Shown here: piece after piece, positions 8,895 through 16,469 of the stretch
Position numbering within the stretch: position 1 is the stretch's first letter
Layout: each line of letters opens with the position of its first letter
Origin: CAVPLM01 sp964497095
GTDB taxonomy: Bacteria; Actinomycetota; Thermoleophilia; RBG-16-64-13
DNA: 64,000 nucleotides
Direction: 5' to 3'
Assembly: GCA_964497095.1 (NCBI GenBank)
Contig: CAZCCL010000002.1
Coordinates: 1 to 64,000 of the forward strand
The notes under the pieces: model-generated
Told to the model about the DNA's origin: nothing
The model's database searches: none
What the model saw: the letters and a program-made list of their open reading frames with translations, nothing else
Made by a program: the position numbers and the translations under genes

Positions 8895-9620
8895 GTGCGC
8901 CTGCTTCTCGTGGAAGACGAGGCGAGAGTCGCCTCCTTCATCGCAAAGGGCCTCGAGGGGGCGGGCTACGTGACCGACGTGGTCTCCACGGGCAAGGCCG
9001 CGCTGGAGCATTTGCAGACCGGTGGAGCGGTGGACCTCATCCTTCTGGACGTCGGGCTCCCCGACATGGACGGGTTCGAAATACTGGCGGAAGTGCGCAG
9101 GTCCGACCAGAGTATTCCCATCATCATGCTCACCGCGCGTGGAGACGTGCCTTCGCGTGTGCGTGGTCTCGATCTGGGTGCGGACGACTATCTGCCCAAG
9201 CCCTTTGATTTCGACGAGTTGGTAGCCCGTATAAGGGCGCAGTTCAGGCATGAACACCAGCCTCAGGCGTCCCTGCTGCAGACAGGGGATCTGACTCTCG
9301 ATCTTAAGACCCGGAAAGCGAGTCGTGGAGGTCGCGCTGCTGATCTCACCTCTCGCGAGTTCGCCTTGTTGGAGTTCCTGATGCGCCACGAAGGCCAGGT
9401 CCTTAGTCGCTCCCAGATCTTGGGCAGCGTCTGGGGATACGATTTCGATCCCCAGAGCAACGTCGTGGATGTCTACGTGGGCTACCTGCGGGGCAAACTC
9501 GACCGTCCGGAGGAGGGCACGATCATCGAGACGGTGCGCGGAGGGGGATACCGGCTGAAGGCGCCCGAGCAGTCCCCTGATGCCACTTCCTCCGGGTCCG
9601 CGGAGTCGATGCCGGTTTGA
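8895..9620 (+). CDS. OmpR/PhoB-family response regulator
   Basis: A 241-aa two-component response regulator. The receiver (1-115) has the acidic pair E7-D8, phospho-acceptor Asp52 in LILLDVGLPD, Thr in MLTARGD and Lys about 102 in PKPF. The C-terminal winged helix (about 130-225) has the family pattern LTSREFALLEFLMRHEG and the VYVGYLRGKLD recognition region. The frame is open far upstream over the previous gene, but the protein begins properly at GTG 8895 (VRLLLVEDE), 7 nt after the preceding stop. Its stop overlaps the TTG start of the histidine kinase, so the pair is translationally coupled. Likely targets include its own operon and the Cys-repeat gene downstream. Confidence 0.93.
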   Translation: MRLLLVEDEARVASFIAKGLEGAGYVTDVVSTGKAALEHLQTGGAVDLILLDVGLPDMDGFEILAEVRRSDQSIPIIMLTARGDVPSRVRGLDLGADDYLPKPFDFDELVARIRAQFRHEHQPQASLLQTGDLTLDLKTRKASRGGRAADLTSREFALLEFLMRHEGQVLSRSQILGSVWGYDFDPQSNVVDVYVGYLRGKLDRPEEGTIIETVRGGGYRLKAPEQSPDATSSGSAESMPV

Positions 9621-11075
9621 GGCTCCGTCTCACCCTGTGGTTCGTTTTCGGAGTGGTAGTGATCGTGGTCGCAGGGGCCGTCGGCATCTATGCGGTCCTA
9701 TCCGAGCAACTGCGGGGAGATCTGGATTCCAAGCTCGAGCAGCAGATAGTGCGCTACCAGCAGGCGGCCTCCGGCGCCACCGACGAGCAGTCACTGGTCG
9801 ATGTTACCCGAGACTACCTCGGGGGGAGTGGGGCGAACTCCTTGAGGCAGAACGGATTCGTCCTGTCGATGCAGACGACAGCTAGGTCCGTGGTCTCCAA
9901 CTCCGACGATATTCGTCCGGAAGACCTGGCTGAGAGCGAGAAGTTGCTCGCGACGGGCACCCGCTTCTTCACCGATGCTCAGTTGGGAGAAGGATCCTAC
10001 CGCGTTGCCGGCACTCCTATCTTGCTCGAAGGAGAACAGGTGGGAGCCGTGGAGATCGCCGGCTCCCTGAGCGACATCCGAGGGACTCTCAGTCGTCTCC
10101 TGCTGTTGCTCGCGGTGGGGGGAGCGCTCGGTTGCGCAGTGGTGGGAGTAGGTTCTTGGTTCCTGCTCGGAGGCGCGCTCGACCCGGTGAGACGGATCAC
10201 GCGGACGGCGGCTGCCATCTCCCGTGAAGATCTCTCCAAGAGGATCGACTACAAGGGGCACGACGACGAGATCGGGGAGCTTGCCCAGACTATGGACGCG
10301 ATGCTCGATCGCTTGCAGAAGGCCTTCGTCGCCCAGGAACAGTTCATATCCGACGTTTCCCACGAACTCCGTACGCCGCTCACCATCGTCAAGGGCCACC
10401 TGCAGGTGCTCGACCGCCAGGAGGACCCCAGTGCGGCCCTTCTGAAACAGGAGCATGAGCTGGTGATCGACGAATTGGACCNNNNNNNNNNTATACGGTA
10501 AACTCCAGCGGCAGTTGGACCGCATGAACCGCCTCGTCGCGGATCTTCTCACGCTCACTCGGGCGACTCGCACCGACTTTCTGCGCATGGAGAAGGTCGA
10601 CATCGACCTGCTTCTCACTTCCTTGGTCGGGCAAGGGCCACATCTAGGCGACCGGGATTGGGGGATCGACTCGCTGCCCGGAGTAACGATCGAGGCCGAC
10701 CAGGACCGGCTGACCCAGGTGTTCCTCAACCTCATGCAGAACGCGGTCGCTCACACCTCGGCCGGGCAGGCGGTGGCCCTTGGCGGCATGAGGATCCCCG
10801 AGAAGGGGGCCGTCTCGCTCTGGGTGCGGGACGAAGGCGAGGGTATGGACGAAGAGACGCGTCGGCACATATTCGAGCGGTTCTACCGGGGAAAGGGAGA
10901 TTCCGGGGGCGGGCGAGCGGGCCTGGGTCTGGCGATCGTGAAGGCGTTGGTCGAAGCCCACAACGGATCGGTGTCGGTAGAAAGCGCTCCCCGTCGGGGA
11001 TCCAGGTTCGTCGTGGGCCTTCCTATGGAGCAGATCTCCACGAGCGGGCCTTTTCGGGGCGAGAGGAATCGATAA
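9617..11075 (+). CDS. sensor histidine kinase (interrupted by an assembly gap)
   Basis: Membrane sensor kinase partner of the adjacent OmpR-type regulator. Before the gap: TM1 (about 8-30), extracytoplasmic sensor (31-155), TM2 (158-185), HAMP (186-235) and HisKA with SHELRTPL, His249. After the gap: DRMNRLVADLL completes the dimerisation helix, then the ATPase domain with N-box NLMQNAVAH, G1 DEGEGMD, F-box IFERFYRG and G2 GLGLAIV. The start is TTG 9617 overlapping the regulator's stop. Frames before and after the 10-N run (10482-10491) differ by one base, but the run length is arbitrary, so this is one intact gene rather than two. Joining at the TTGGACC present on both sides restores a canonical helix of the right length (see findings). 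Confidence 0.88.
10482..10491. other. assembly gap (10 N) inside the histidine kinase
   Basis: Ten Ns of arbitrary length. TTGGACC occurs in codon phase just before the gap (from 10475) and again after it (from 10515). The 23 nt between gap and second copy fit no family feature and look like a contig-end artefact. Confidence 0.9.
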
Positions 11076-11080
11076 GAGGA

Positions 11081-11125
11081 TTCTCATCGGGCCTTAACCT
11101 TCTCCTCATCTGCCGCCACTACAGT
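11081..11125 (+). promoter_or_regulatory. putative regulated promoter of the Cys-repeat gene
   Basis: The 130-bp gap between the kinase and the next gene holds two related direct elements (TTCTCATC at 11081 and TTCTCCTCATC at 11100-11110) and a possible -10 TACAGT at 11120-11125. Direct repeats with about two helical turns between starts are the usual pattern of OmpR-type sites. No good -35 is seen. Assignment is tentative. Confidence 0.3.
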
Positions 11126-11205
11126 AAGAGTCGTGAGCAGCGGAGTCGCGAGCAGCGGCTGATCGCGGTTCACGTCCACAAAGGAAACGACGAAGGAGGT
11201 CATCG

Positions 11206-11943
11206 ATGCGTAGACGCAAGACGATGGTCGTCATCGCCGTCGCCGCCGCTCTGACTCTGGCGATAGCCGGTTCGGCCTATGCGGTGGCGGCAGGTGGATC
11301 ACAGGGCTACTCGGGTGCAAGCGATATCGCAGGCGCTGAGGTGTCGGGTCAGAACGGGAACGCCCAGGGCCCCGGTACCACATGCACCGATTGCGGTGAT
11401 CCCGATAGAGCCCGCGACCAGCAGCAATTGCAGGATGGCACGGGTGACAACTGTACGGGGACCTGCGACGGTACCTGTGACGGGGTCTGCGACGGCACGG
11501 GCGCCCGGGGGGTCGAGGCCCAGAGCGTAGGATCGGAGCCGGCCACGGTGCTGCGCGCTCAGACGCAAACCCAGGCTCGTACCGGCGAATGCGAAGGTAC
11601 GTGCACACGGACTCAGACTCAAACGCAGGCTCGTACCGGGGAGTGCGACGGCACCTGCGAGCAGGTGCAGACGCAGGCTCAGGTTCAGACCCAGACCGCG
11701 ACCCAGACCGCGACGCTTCAGTGCCGGCAGGAAGGTGCCTGTTTGGCAGACGGGCCCCATGGTCCCGGCGGTCCTGATACCGGCTCGGGGCCGAACACCG
11801 AACCCGGTACAGGAGCAGGCCCCGCCGGCGCGGGTAACGGACCCGGCCCTGGCGCTGGAGTCGGCGACGGCACCTGCACCGGAACCGGCAACGGGGCGGG
11901 AAGGTACATCGCAAGGGTAGCGCTGACCAGGAGTCGGACGTGA
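11206..11943 (+). CDS. secreted Cys-repeat protein downstream of the two-component system
   Basis: A 245-aa protein with a signal peptide (RRRKTMVVIAVAAALTLAIA, likely cleaved after SAYA). The mature part has a dense Cys array: CTGTCDGTCDGVCDG with Cys every fourth residue near 85-100, and two perfect 15-residue repeats (QTQTQARTGECxGTC, coded at 11560-11604 and 11614-11658) where x is Glu or Asp. Gln/Thr-rich spacers separate them and a Gly/Pro tail follows. Repeated C-x3-C pairs with acidic residues could bind metal or form disulfides; this is inference. A strong AAGGAGGT lies 5 nt before the ATG. No known family recognised. Position suggests it is a target of, or an accessory to, the upstream regulator-kinase pair. 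Confidence 0.75.
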   Translation: MRRRKTMVVIAVAAALTLAIAGSAYAVAAGGSQGYSGASDIAGAEVSGQNGNAQGPGTTCTDCGDPDRARDQQQLQDGTGDNCTGTCDGTCDGVCDGTGARGVEAQSVGSEPATVLRAQTQTQARTGECEGTCTRTQTQTQARTGECDGTCEQVQTQAQVQTQTATQTATLQCRQEGACLADGPHGPGGPDTGSGPNTEPGTGAGPAGAGNGPGPGAGVGDGTCTGTGNGAGRYIARVALTRSRT

Positions 11944-11945
11944 TC

Positions 11946-11979
11946 GGGGCGCACCCCCCCCGCAGGGGGTCTGCGCCCC
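11946..11979. terminator. hairpin between Cys-repeat gene and lysC
   Basis: GGGGCGCA (11946-11953) pairs with TGCGCCCC (11972-11979), with an inner C-run/G-run stem. It lies 2 nt after the Cys-repeat stop and faces the leftward lysC stop, so it can serve both genes. Confidence 0.65.
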
Positions 11980-12057
11980 GGCTCATTCCTGCCAGACCGC
12001 GGGCCTCAAGGCGTCGTACTAGGTCAGGCTCGGGGGTCGTTCAACGACCGGAGAGGT

Positions 12058-13419
12058 CTAGCTGAACACCTCGTCCCGGCTGACCATGGCCTTGTGCAAC
12101 TGGAAGGCGTCATGTAGAGCCTTCACCGCGGTCTCCACGTGCTGTTTCCGGATGACACAGCTGATCTTGATGGTGCTGGTCGAGATCATGTCGATGTTGA
12201 TGTCGTTCTCGGCCAGGACGTCGAACATCTTCGCGGCTACGCCGGGGTAGGTCTTCATCCCCGCGCCGACCAGCGTCACCTTGGCCACGTCCTTGTCGGT
12301 ATCGAGGGAGGTGAATCCCAACTCGCCCTGCAGGTCCCCTAGGATCTTCGTAATCCTCGGCAAGTCCCCTTCCGAGGCGGTGAACGAGATGTTGGTGAAG
12401 CCTCCCTCGGCGACGTTCTGGATGATCACGTCGAGGTTCACATGGGCGTCGGCCAAACTGGTGAAGATCTTGGCGGCGACGCCGACCTTGTCGGGAAGGT
12501 GGTGGATCGTCACCTTCGCGTCGTCGAGAGCATAGGTCACGCCGGAGATTATCGCCTGTTCCATGCTTGAATCATCCTGTCCTATCCAGGTGCCGGGGGC
12601 CGTGGTGAAGCTCGAGCGGATATGGAGCGGCACGTCGAAACGACGCGCCACCTCGACGCTACGGGCCATCATGACCTTGGCGCCGCTTGCCGCCAGTTCG
12701 AGCAGTTCCTCGTTGGAGATGGTGTCCAGCTTGCGGGCTTCAGGGACGATGCGGGGGTCGGTGGTGAAGACGCCCTCGACATCGGTGTAGATCTCGCAGA
12801 CCTCCGCCCCCAGAGCGGCAGCCAGGGCTACCGCGGTGGTGTCGGAGCCTCCCCTTCCCAGGGTAGTCACATCCTGTTCGGTAGACACGCCCTGGAACCC
12901 GGCCACGAGCACGATCTTGTCCTCTTCAAGGGCCTTGCGGACGCGGTTCGGTCTGATGTCGAGAATCTTGGCCTTGGTGTGAAACGTGTCGGTGACGATA
13001 CCCGCCTGAGACCCGGTGAGCGAGATCGCTTCGTGGCCCAAGTCGTATATGGCCATGGCCAGCAGGGCCGCAGATATCCGTTCCCCCGTGGAGAGGAGCA
13101 TGTCCATCTCTCGCGCGGGGGGATCGTCGGAGATCTCTTTGGCCATCTCGATCAGCTCGTCGGTGGTATCCCCTCGAGCGGAGACCACGGCGACGACCGG
13201 GTGACCGGCTCTCCGGGCCTCGACGATGCGATTGGCCACGCGTTTGATGCAGGCGGCGTCGGCTACCGAGCTACCCCCGAACTTCATGACCACGATGTTG
13301 GTGCGCTCGGCTCTCCTCTCCGGACCGCCGATGACGATGTATTCCTCTCCCGCCGCGTCCAGCCCCGCAGCGTCCACTCCCGCCGTGCCCTGGTGTTTCG
13401 ATCGCTTCTCTTTTGCCAC
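12058..13419 (-). CDS. lysC: aspartate kinase
   Basis: Phosphorylates L-aspartate, the first step to lysine, threonine, methionine and diaminopimelate. The catalytic domain begins at VVMKFGGSSVADAA (about 43) and includes GRGGSDTTAVALAAAL and TDVEGVFTTDPR. Two ACT domains (about 305-450) give allosteric control by end products. At 453 aa it is about 40 aa longer than usual because of a charged, Ala/Gly-rich N-terminal extension read from GTG 13419; no good ribosome site precedes that GTG, and a start nearer MKFGGSS is possible. It follows recR on the same strand, an arrangement common in Actinomycetota. No lysine riboswitch is evident upstream. Confidence 0.92.
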   Translation of the reverse strand: MAKEKRSKHQGTAGVDAAGLDAAGEEYIVIGGPERRAERTNIVVMKFGGSSVADAACIKRVANRIVEARRAGHPVVAVVSARGDTTDELIEMAKEISDDPPAREMDMLLSTGERISAALLAMAIYDLGHEAISLTGSQAGIVTDTFHTKAKILDIRPNRVRKALEEDKIVLVAGFQGVSTEQDVTTLGRGGSDTTAVALAAALGAEVCEIYTDVEGVFTTDPRIVPEARKLDTISNEELLELAASGAKVMMARSVEVARRFDVPLHIRSSFTTAPGTWIGQDDSSMEQAIISGVTYALDDAKVTIHHLPDKVGVAAKIFTSLADAHVNLDVIIQNVAEGGFTNISFTASEGDLPRITKILGDLQGELGFTSLDTDKDVAKVTLVGAGMKTYPGVAAKMFDVLAENDINIDMISTSTIKISCVIRKQHVETAVKALHDAFQLHKAMVSRDEVFS

Positions 13420-13496
13420 CTGGATCAGTGCTCCGCTTCAAGTTTGTCGACCGATGAATTCTAACGGATTTCTCAGGATCACGCGCCTTGGCCGGG

Positions 13497-13514
13497 TCGC
13501 GTGGCGCCACGCGA
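13497..13514. terminator. 18-bp perfect palindrome between recR and lysC
   Basis: TCGCGTGGCGCCACGCGA is a perfect inverted repeat in the 131-bp gap downstream of recR and upstream of lysC. It may be a Rho-independent-like hairpin (no T-run) or an operator for lysC. The rest of the gap shows nothing else. Confidence 0.35.
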
Positions 13515-13550
13515 GGATGCGCTCGCCCTCTCCGGGGCTTGCGCCGGCGA

Positions 13551-14156
13551 CTAGAGGTCGCGCCGGCCGGTCAGCGCCCGGCCCAGTGTGACTTCATCCG
13601 CGTATTCGAGGTCGCCCCCCATCGGTAGACCGGCAGCGGGCCGGGTGATACGGAGCGTCCCCGCGACGATCGAAGCGCGAAGTTCCTCGGCGATGTAGAG
13701 GGCAGTGGCTTCGCCGGCCATGTTCGGGTTGGTGGCCACGATCACCTCGCGCACCTCTTCCTCACGCACCCGTTCGAACAACTCCGTCAGGTGCAGCTTC
13801 TCGGGCCCGATCCCGTCCAGCGGGGAAAGTGCTCCGCCGAGGACATGGTAGAGTCCCCGGTACTCGTGCGTGCGCTCGACGCTGATGATGTCACCCGGCT
13901 CCTCCACTACGCAGATAGTGGTGGGGTCGCGGGCCATGTCGAGACAGATATCGCAGAGTTCTCGTTCGGTGAGGTTGAAACAACGGCTGCAGAAGCGGAC
14001 GCTTTCTTTGACGTCTATGAGCGCCTGCGCCAGAGGCAACGCCTCTTCCGGGGGAAGCTTGAGAAGATGGAAAGCGAGGCGCTGGGCCGTCTTTGGCCCG
14101 ACACCGGGGAGCTTGCTCAGTTCGTCGATGAGCTTCTGGACCGTAGGGCTGAACAT
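13551..14156 (-). CDS. recR: recombination mediator RecR
   Basis: RecR loads RecA with RecF/RecO in gap repair. At 201 aa it has the family length. Helix-hairpin-helix LSKLPGVGPKTAQRLAFHLL sits at about 13-32, a four-Cys zinc finger (CSRC...CDIC) at about 57-72, and a Toprim domain at about 80-175 with ICVVEEPGD, YHVLGGALSPLDGIGP and VIVATNPNMAGEATALYI. It lies 55 nt downstream of ybaB in the classical dnaX-ybaB-recR cluster. Confidence 0.97.
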   Translation of the reverse strand: MFSPTVQKLIDELSKLPGVGPKTAQRLAFHLLKLPPEEALPLAQALIDVKESVRFCSRCFNLTERELCDICLDMARDPTTICVVEEPGDIISVERTHEYRGLYHVLGGALSPLDGIGPEKLHLTELFERVREEEVREVIVATNPNMAGEATALYIAEELRASIVAGTLRITRPAAGLPMGGDLEYADEVTLGRALTGRRDL

Positions 14157-14211
14157 GTATGCGCGAGCGGGTGCCAGGAGCCTTGATACAAGCTAGGTGG
14201 ATCGCTCCCGG

Positions 14212-14535
14212 TCAGAAGGGCAGACCGGGGATGTTCAGACCCGAGGTGATCCCGCCCAGCTTCCTGTTGGCCAGCTCTTGAGCCGAGCGCAGGGCTTCGT
14301 TGGTGGCGGCCATGATCATGTCCTCGAGCATCTCCACGTCCTCGGGATCCACCGCCGAGGGGTCGATCTTGATGCTCTTCAGCTCCACTGCCCCGGTGAC
14401 TTCCACACTCACCATGCCTCCGCCGGCAGACGCCTCGACTACTTCGTTGGCCAGTTCTTCCTGCATCTTGGCCATGTCGGCCTGCATCTTCTGGACCTGC
14501 TTCATCATCTTCTGGTAGTTCGGATTCGGGCTCAC
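14212..14535 (-). CDS. ybaB: YbaB/EbfC nucleoid-associated protein
   Basis: A 107-aa DNA-binding protein of the YbaB/EbfC family that coats the nucleoid as a homodimer. The N-terminal helix is MMKQVQKMQADMAKMQEELA, and the central strand region VSVEVTGAVELKSIKIDP is highly conserved. The start is GTG 14535, preceded by GAGGAGAGG. It sits between dnaX (stop 34 nt upstream) and recR, a near-universal gene order. Confidence 0.95.
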   Translation of the reverse strand: MSPNPNYQKMMKQVQKMQADMAKMQEELANEVVEASAGGGMVSVEVTGAVELKSIKIDPSAVDPEDVEMLEDMIMAATNEALRSAQELANRKLGGITSGLNIPGLPF

Positions 14536-14569
14536 TGGCCTCTCCTCGACTCGTCTGGCGCGCGGGCCT

Positions 14570-16423
14570 TCACTCGATCTCTCGGGCGTCGAACTCCTGC
14601 TGAAGCACCCTGATCAGTTCGTCTTTGCTCAGGATTCTAGCATCTTCCTCTTTGTCGGCCGCCGGGGCGGCGGCGTTCGCAGCCAGCCGGGTGGCGATAC
14701 GGAGGTTCTTCCCGGTTATGTCCCGGAGGATCTCCGAGAGTATGCGTGGATTGTCGCCTCGGGTCACCTGGTCGGCTTGGAAGGCGTAGCCGGCCGGGAA
14801 TCTGATGACCAGTTCGTCGTTCTCGAGGCCCTCGGGACGTCCCTCGCCGAGCACGGCAGACAGTCCCGCCTGGCGCTTCTTCACGGCCTCGAGCACCAGA
14901 GGCCACGCCCGCCTGAGGTGGTCGATGTCGGCCTTCACCGTGGTGGGTCCCCCCGGCGGCGTCTCCGGCTCGGGAGCCGGTGGCTCAGCCTCTTTCCCGG
15001 GGGAGGGGGCTTGCAGCCCGGGGGGGGCTGTCTCGCCGGGCTCCGCCTCGCCGGGCTCCGCCGGTGCGTCGGCTTCCGCTGGTACGGTGGGCCCCGTCTC
15101 GTCGGGCTCGGCCCTCGCGACGGGCTCCGCTCCCTCGCTGAACGGCCTCGGGTCGACCGGCGGTGTCGCCTCGACCGAGGGGACGTGTTGTGCGGAGGGT
15201 GCTCCCCTTAGGGAGGGCTTTACCTCAGGGGATGGGGTGGGCTTTGGCGAAGGTTCCGCAGCGGCTTCGGCTCCAGGACCGCCGTCGACCACCTGGGCCG
15301 GCGCAGGTCCTGCGGAGGGAGCGCCGGTCGGAGTCAAGGCGGTCATCTTGATCAAGACGAGTTCGAGTTCGAGCCGGGGGTCAGACCCCTGGCGGACCGC
15401 TCGAAGGGCCTCGCCGAGCAGATCGATGAAGAGGACCGTCTGGGCGGTGAGGACCCGGTTAGCCTGGCTCCGGAGTCTGCCGAGCTGTTCCTCCGGCAAG
15501 GCGATGCTGGCGGGGATCTCGGCCGTGTGCATCGTCACGTAGAGATCTCGCAGGTGGCCGAGCAGGTCCTTCATGAACTGGACGTAGTCGGTACCGCTTT
15601 GGCTGAGTTGCTCGACGAAGAGCAGCGCTCCTTGGGTGTCGCTCTCGTGTACGAGATCTACGAGTTCGAACAGCAGGTCGTGGCGGACGATGCCAAGGAT
15701 GTCGAGCGTTTCCTGCAGGCTGATGGTGCCGCCGGAGTATGTGGACAGTTGGTCGAGCGTGCCGATGGCGTCGCGGAAGCTTCCTCCGGCCGAGCGGGCG
15801 ATGACCGTCAGTGCCGTCTCGGAGACCTCGATACCCTCCTGATCGGCGATGGAACTCAAAACACTCACCACCTCCATGACGGAGGGTCGGCGGAAATCGA
15901 AGCGCTGGCAGCGACTGAGGATCGTCTGCGGCACTCTGTGTGGTTCGGTGGTGGCCAGCACGAAGACTGCGTGCGCCGGGGGTTCCTCGAGGGTCTTGAG
16001 CAGGGCGTTGAAGGCCTCTTGAGTCAGCATGTGGACCTCGTCCACGATGTAGACCTTCATGCGGCCTTCCACCGGAGAGAAGTGCACCTTGTCGCGCAGA
16101 TCGCGGATATCGTCGATGCCGCGATTGGAGGCCGCGTCCATCTCCACGACGTCCATCGCGCTTCCCCGACGGATGGCTACGCAGTGCGGGCAGGTCCCGT
16201 CGGGTGTCGGCGTGGCTTTGCCGCCGCCGGCGTCGCAGTTGAGGGCCATGGCCAGGATCTTGGCTGTGGAAGTCTTCCCGGTGCCGCGCGGGCCGGTGAA
16301 CAGATAGGCGTGACTGACCCGGTCCTGGTTGATGGCGTTGACGAGAGTGCGGGCCACGTGGTCCTGCCCGATGATGTCCTCGAAGCGTGCCGGCCGGTAC
16401 TTGCGATAGAGGGAGACTGACAT
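14570..16423 (-). CDS. dnaX: DNA polymerase III subunit gamma/tau
   Basis: Clamp-loader ATPase of the replicative polymerase, 617 aa from ATG 16423 (MSVSLYRKYRPARF, the universal DnaX start). The frame continues upstream into the antiporter gene, but that part is not DnaX. Walker A is GPRGTGKTS (44-52), Walker B VYIVDEVHML, sensor ATTEPHRVPQTILSRCQRF. The zinc module has C63, C78 and C81, but the canonical fourth Cys (PCGxC) is Asp75, which is unusual. A Pro/Ala/Glu-rich linker (about 385-500) joins a C-terminal tau-like domain. No A-rich slippery site is seen, so a separate gamma by frameshifting is unlikely. An AAGGAG lies 11 nt before the start. Confidence 0.95.
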   Translation of the reverse strand: MSVSLYRKYRPARFEDIIGQDHVARTLVNAINQDRVSHAYLFTGPRGTGKTSTAKILAMALNCDAGGGKATPTPDGTCPHCVAIRRGSAMDVVEMDAASNRGIDDIRDLRDKVHFSPVEGRMKVYIVDEVHMLTQEAFNALLKTLEEPPAHAVFVLATTEPHRVPQTILSRCQRFDFRRPSVMEVVSVLSSIADQEGIEVSETALTVIARSAGGSFRDAIGTLDQLSTYSGGTISLQETLDILGIVRHDLLFELVDLVHESDTQGALLFVEQLSQSGTDYVQFMKDLLGHLRDLYVTMHTAEIPASIALPEEQLGRLRSQANRVLTAQTVLFIDLLGEALRAVRQGSDPRLELELVLIKMTALTPTGAPSAGPAPAQVVDGGPGAEAAAEPSPKPTPSPEVKPSLRGAPSAQHVPSVEATPPVDPRPFSEGAEPVARAEPDETGPTVPAEADAPAEPGEAEPGETAPPGLQAPSPGKEAEPPAPEPETPPGGPTTVKADIDHLRRAWPLVLEAVKKRQAGLSAVLGEGRPEGLENDELVIRFPAGYAFQADQVTRGDNPRILSEILRDITGKNLRIATRLAANAAAPAADKEEDARILSKDELIRVLQQEFDAREIE

Positions 16424-16469
16424 GCGCCGGGCGACTCCTTGATAGCGCTCGCCGAGTGGCGCGATTATA

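Noticed and set aside
11560..11658. Repeats in the Cys-protein gene as a possible CRISPR array
   Set aside because: Only two 45-bp coding repeats in phase, no spacers of equal size, no cas genes.
11231..11986. 251-aa leftward frame opposite the Cys-repeat gene
   Set aside because: Arg/Pro-rich shadow; the rightward frame has signal peptide, ribosome site and regular repeats.
13420..13550. Lysine riboswitch before lysC
   Set aside because: The gap is 131 bp, too short for the usual structure, and none of its conserved motifs is seen; only one palindrome is present.
14777..15542. Long rightward open frames over dnaX
   Set aside because: They are antisense to the Pro/Ala-rich linker of dnaX; GC-rich third positions keep opposite frames open. 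No ribosome site or family match.
14570..16423. Programmed frameshift site in dnaX making a gamma form
   Set aside because: No A-rich slippery heptamer is visible.
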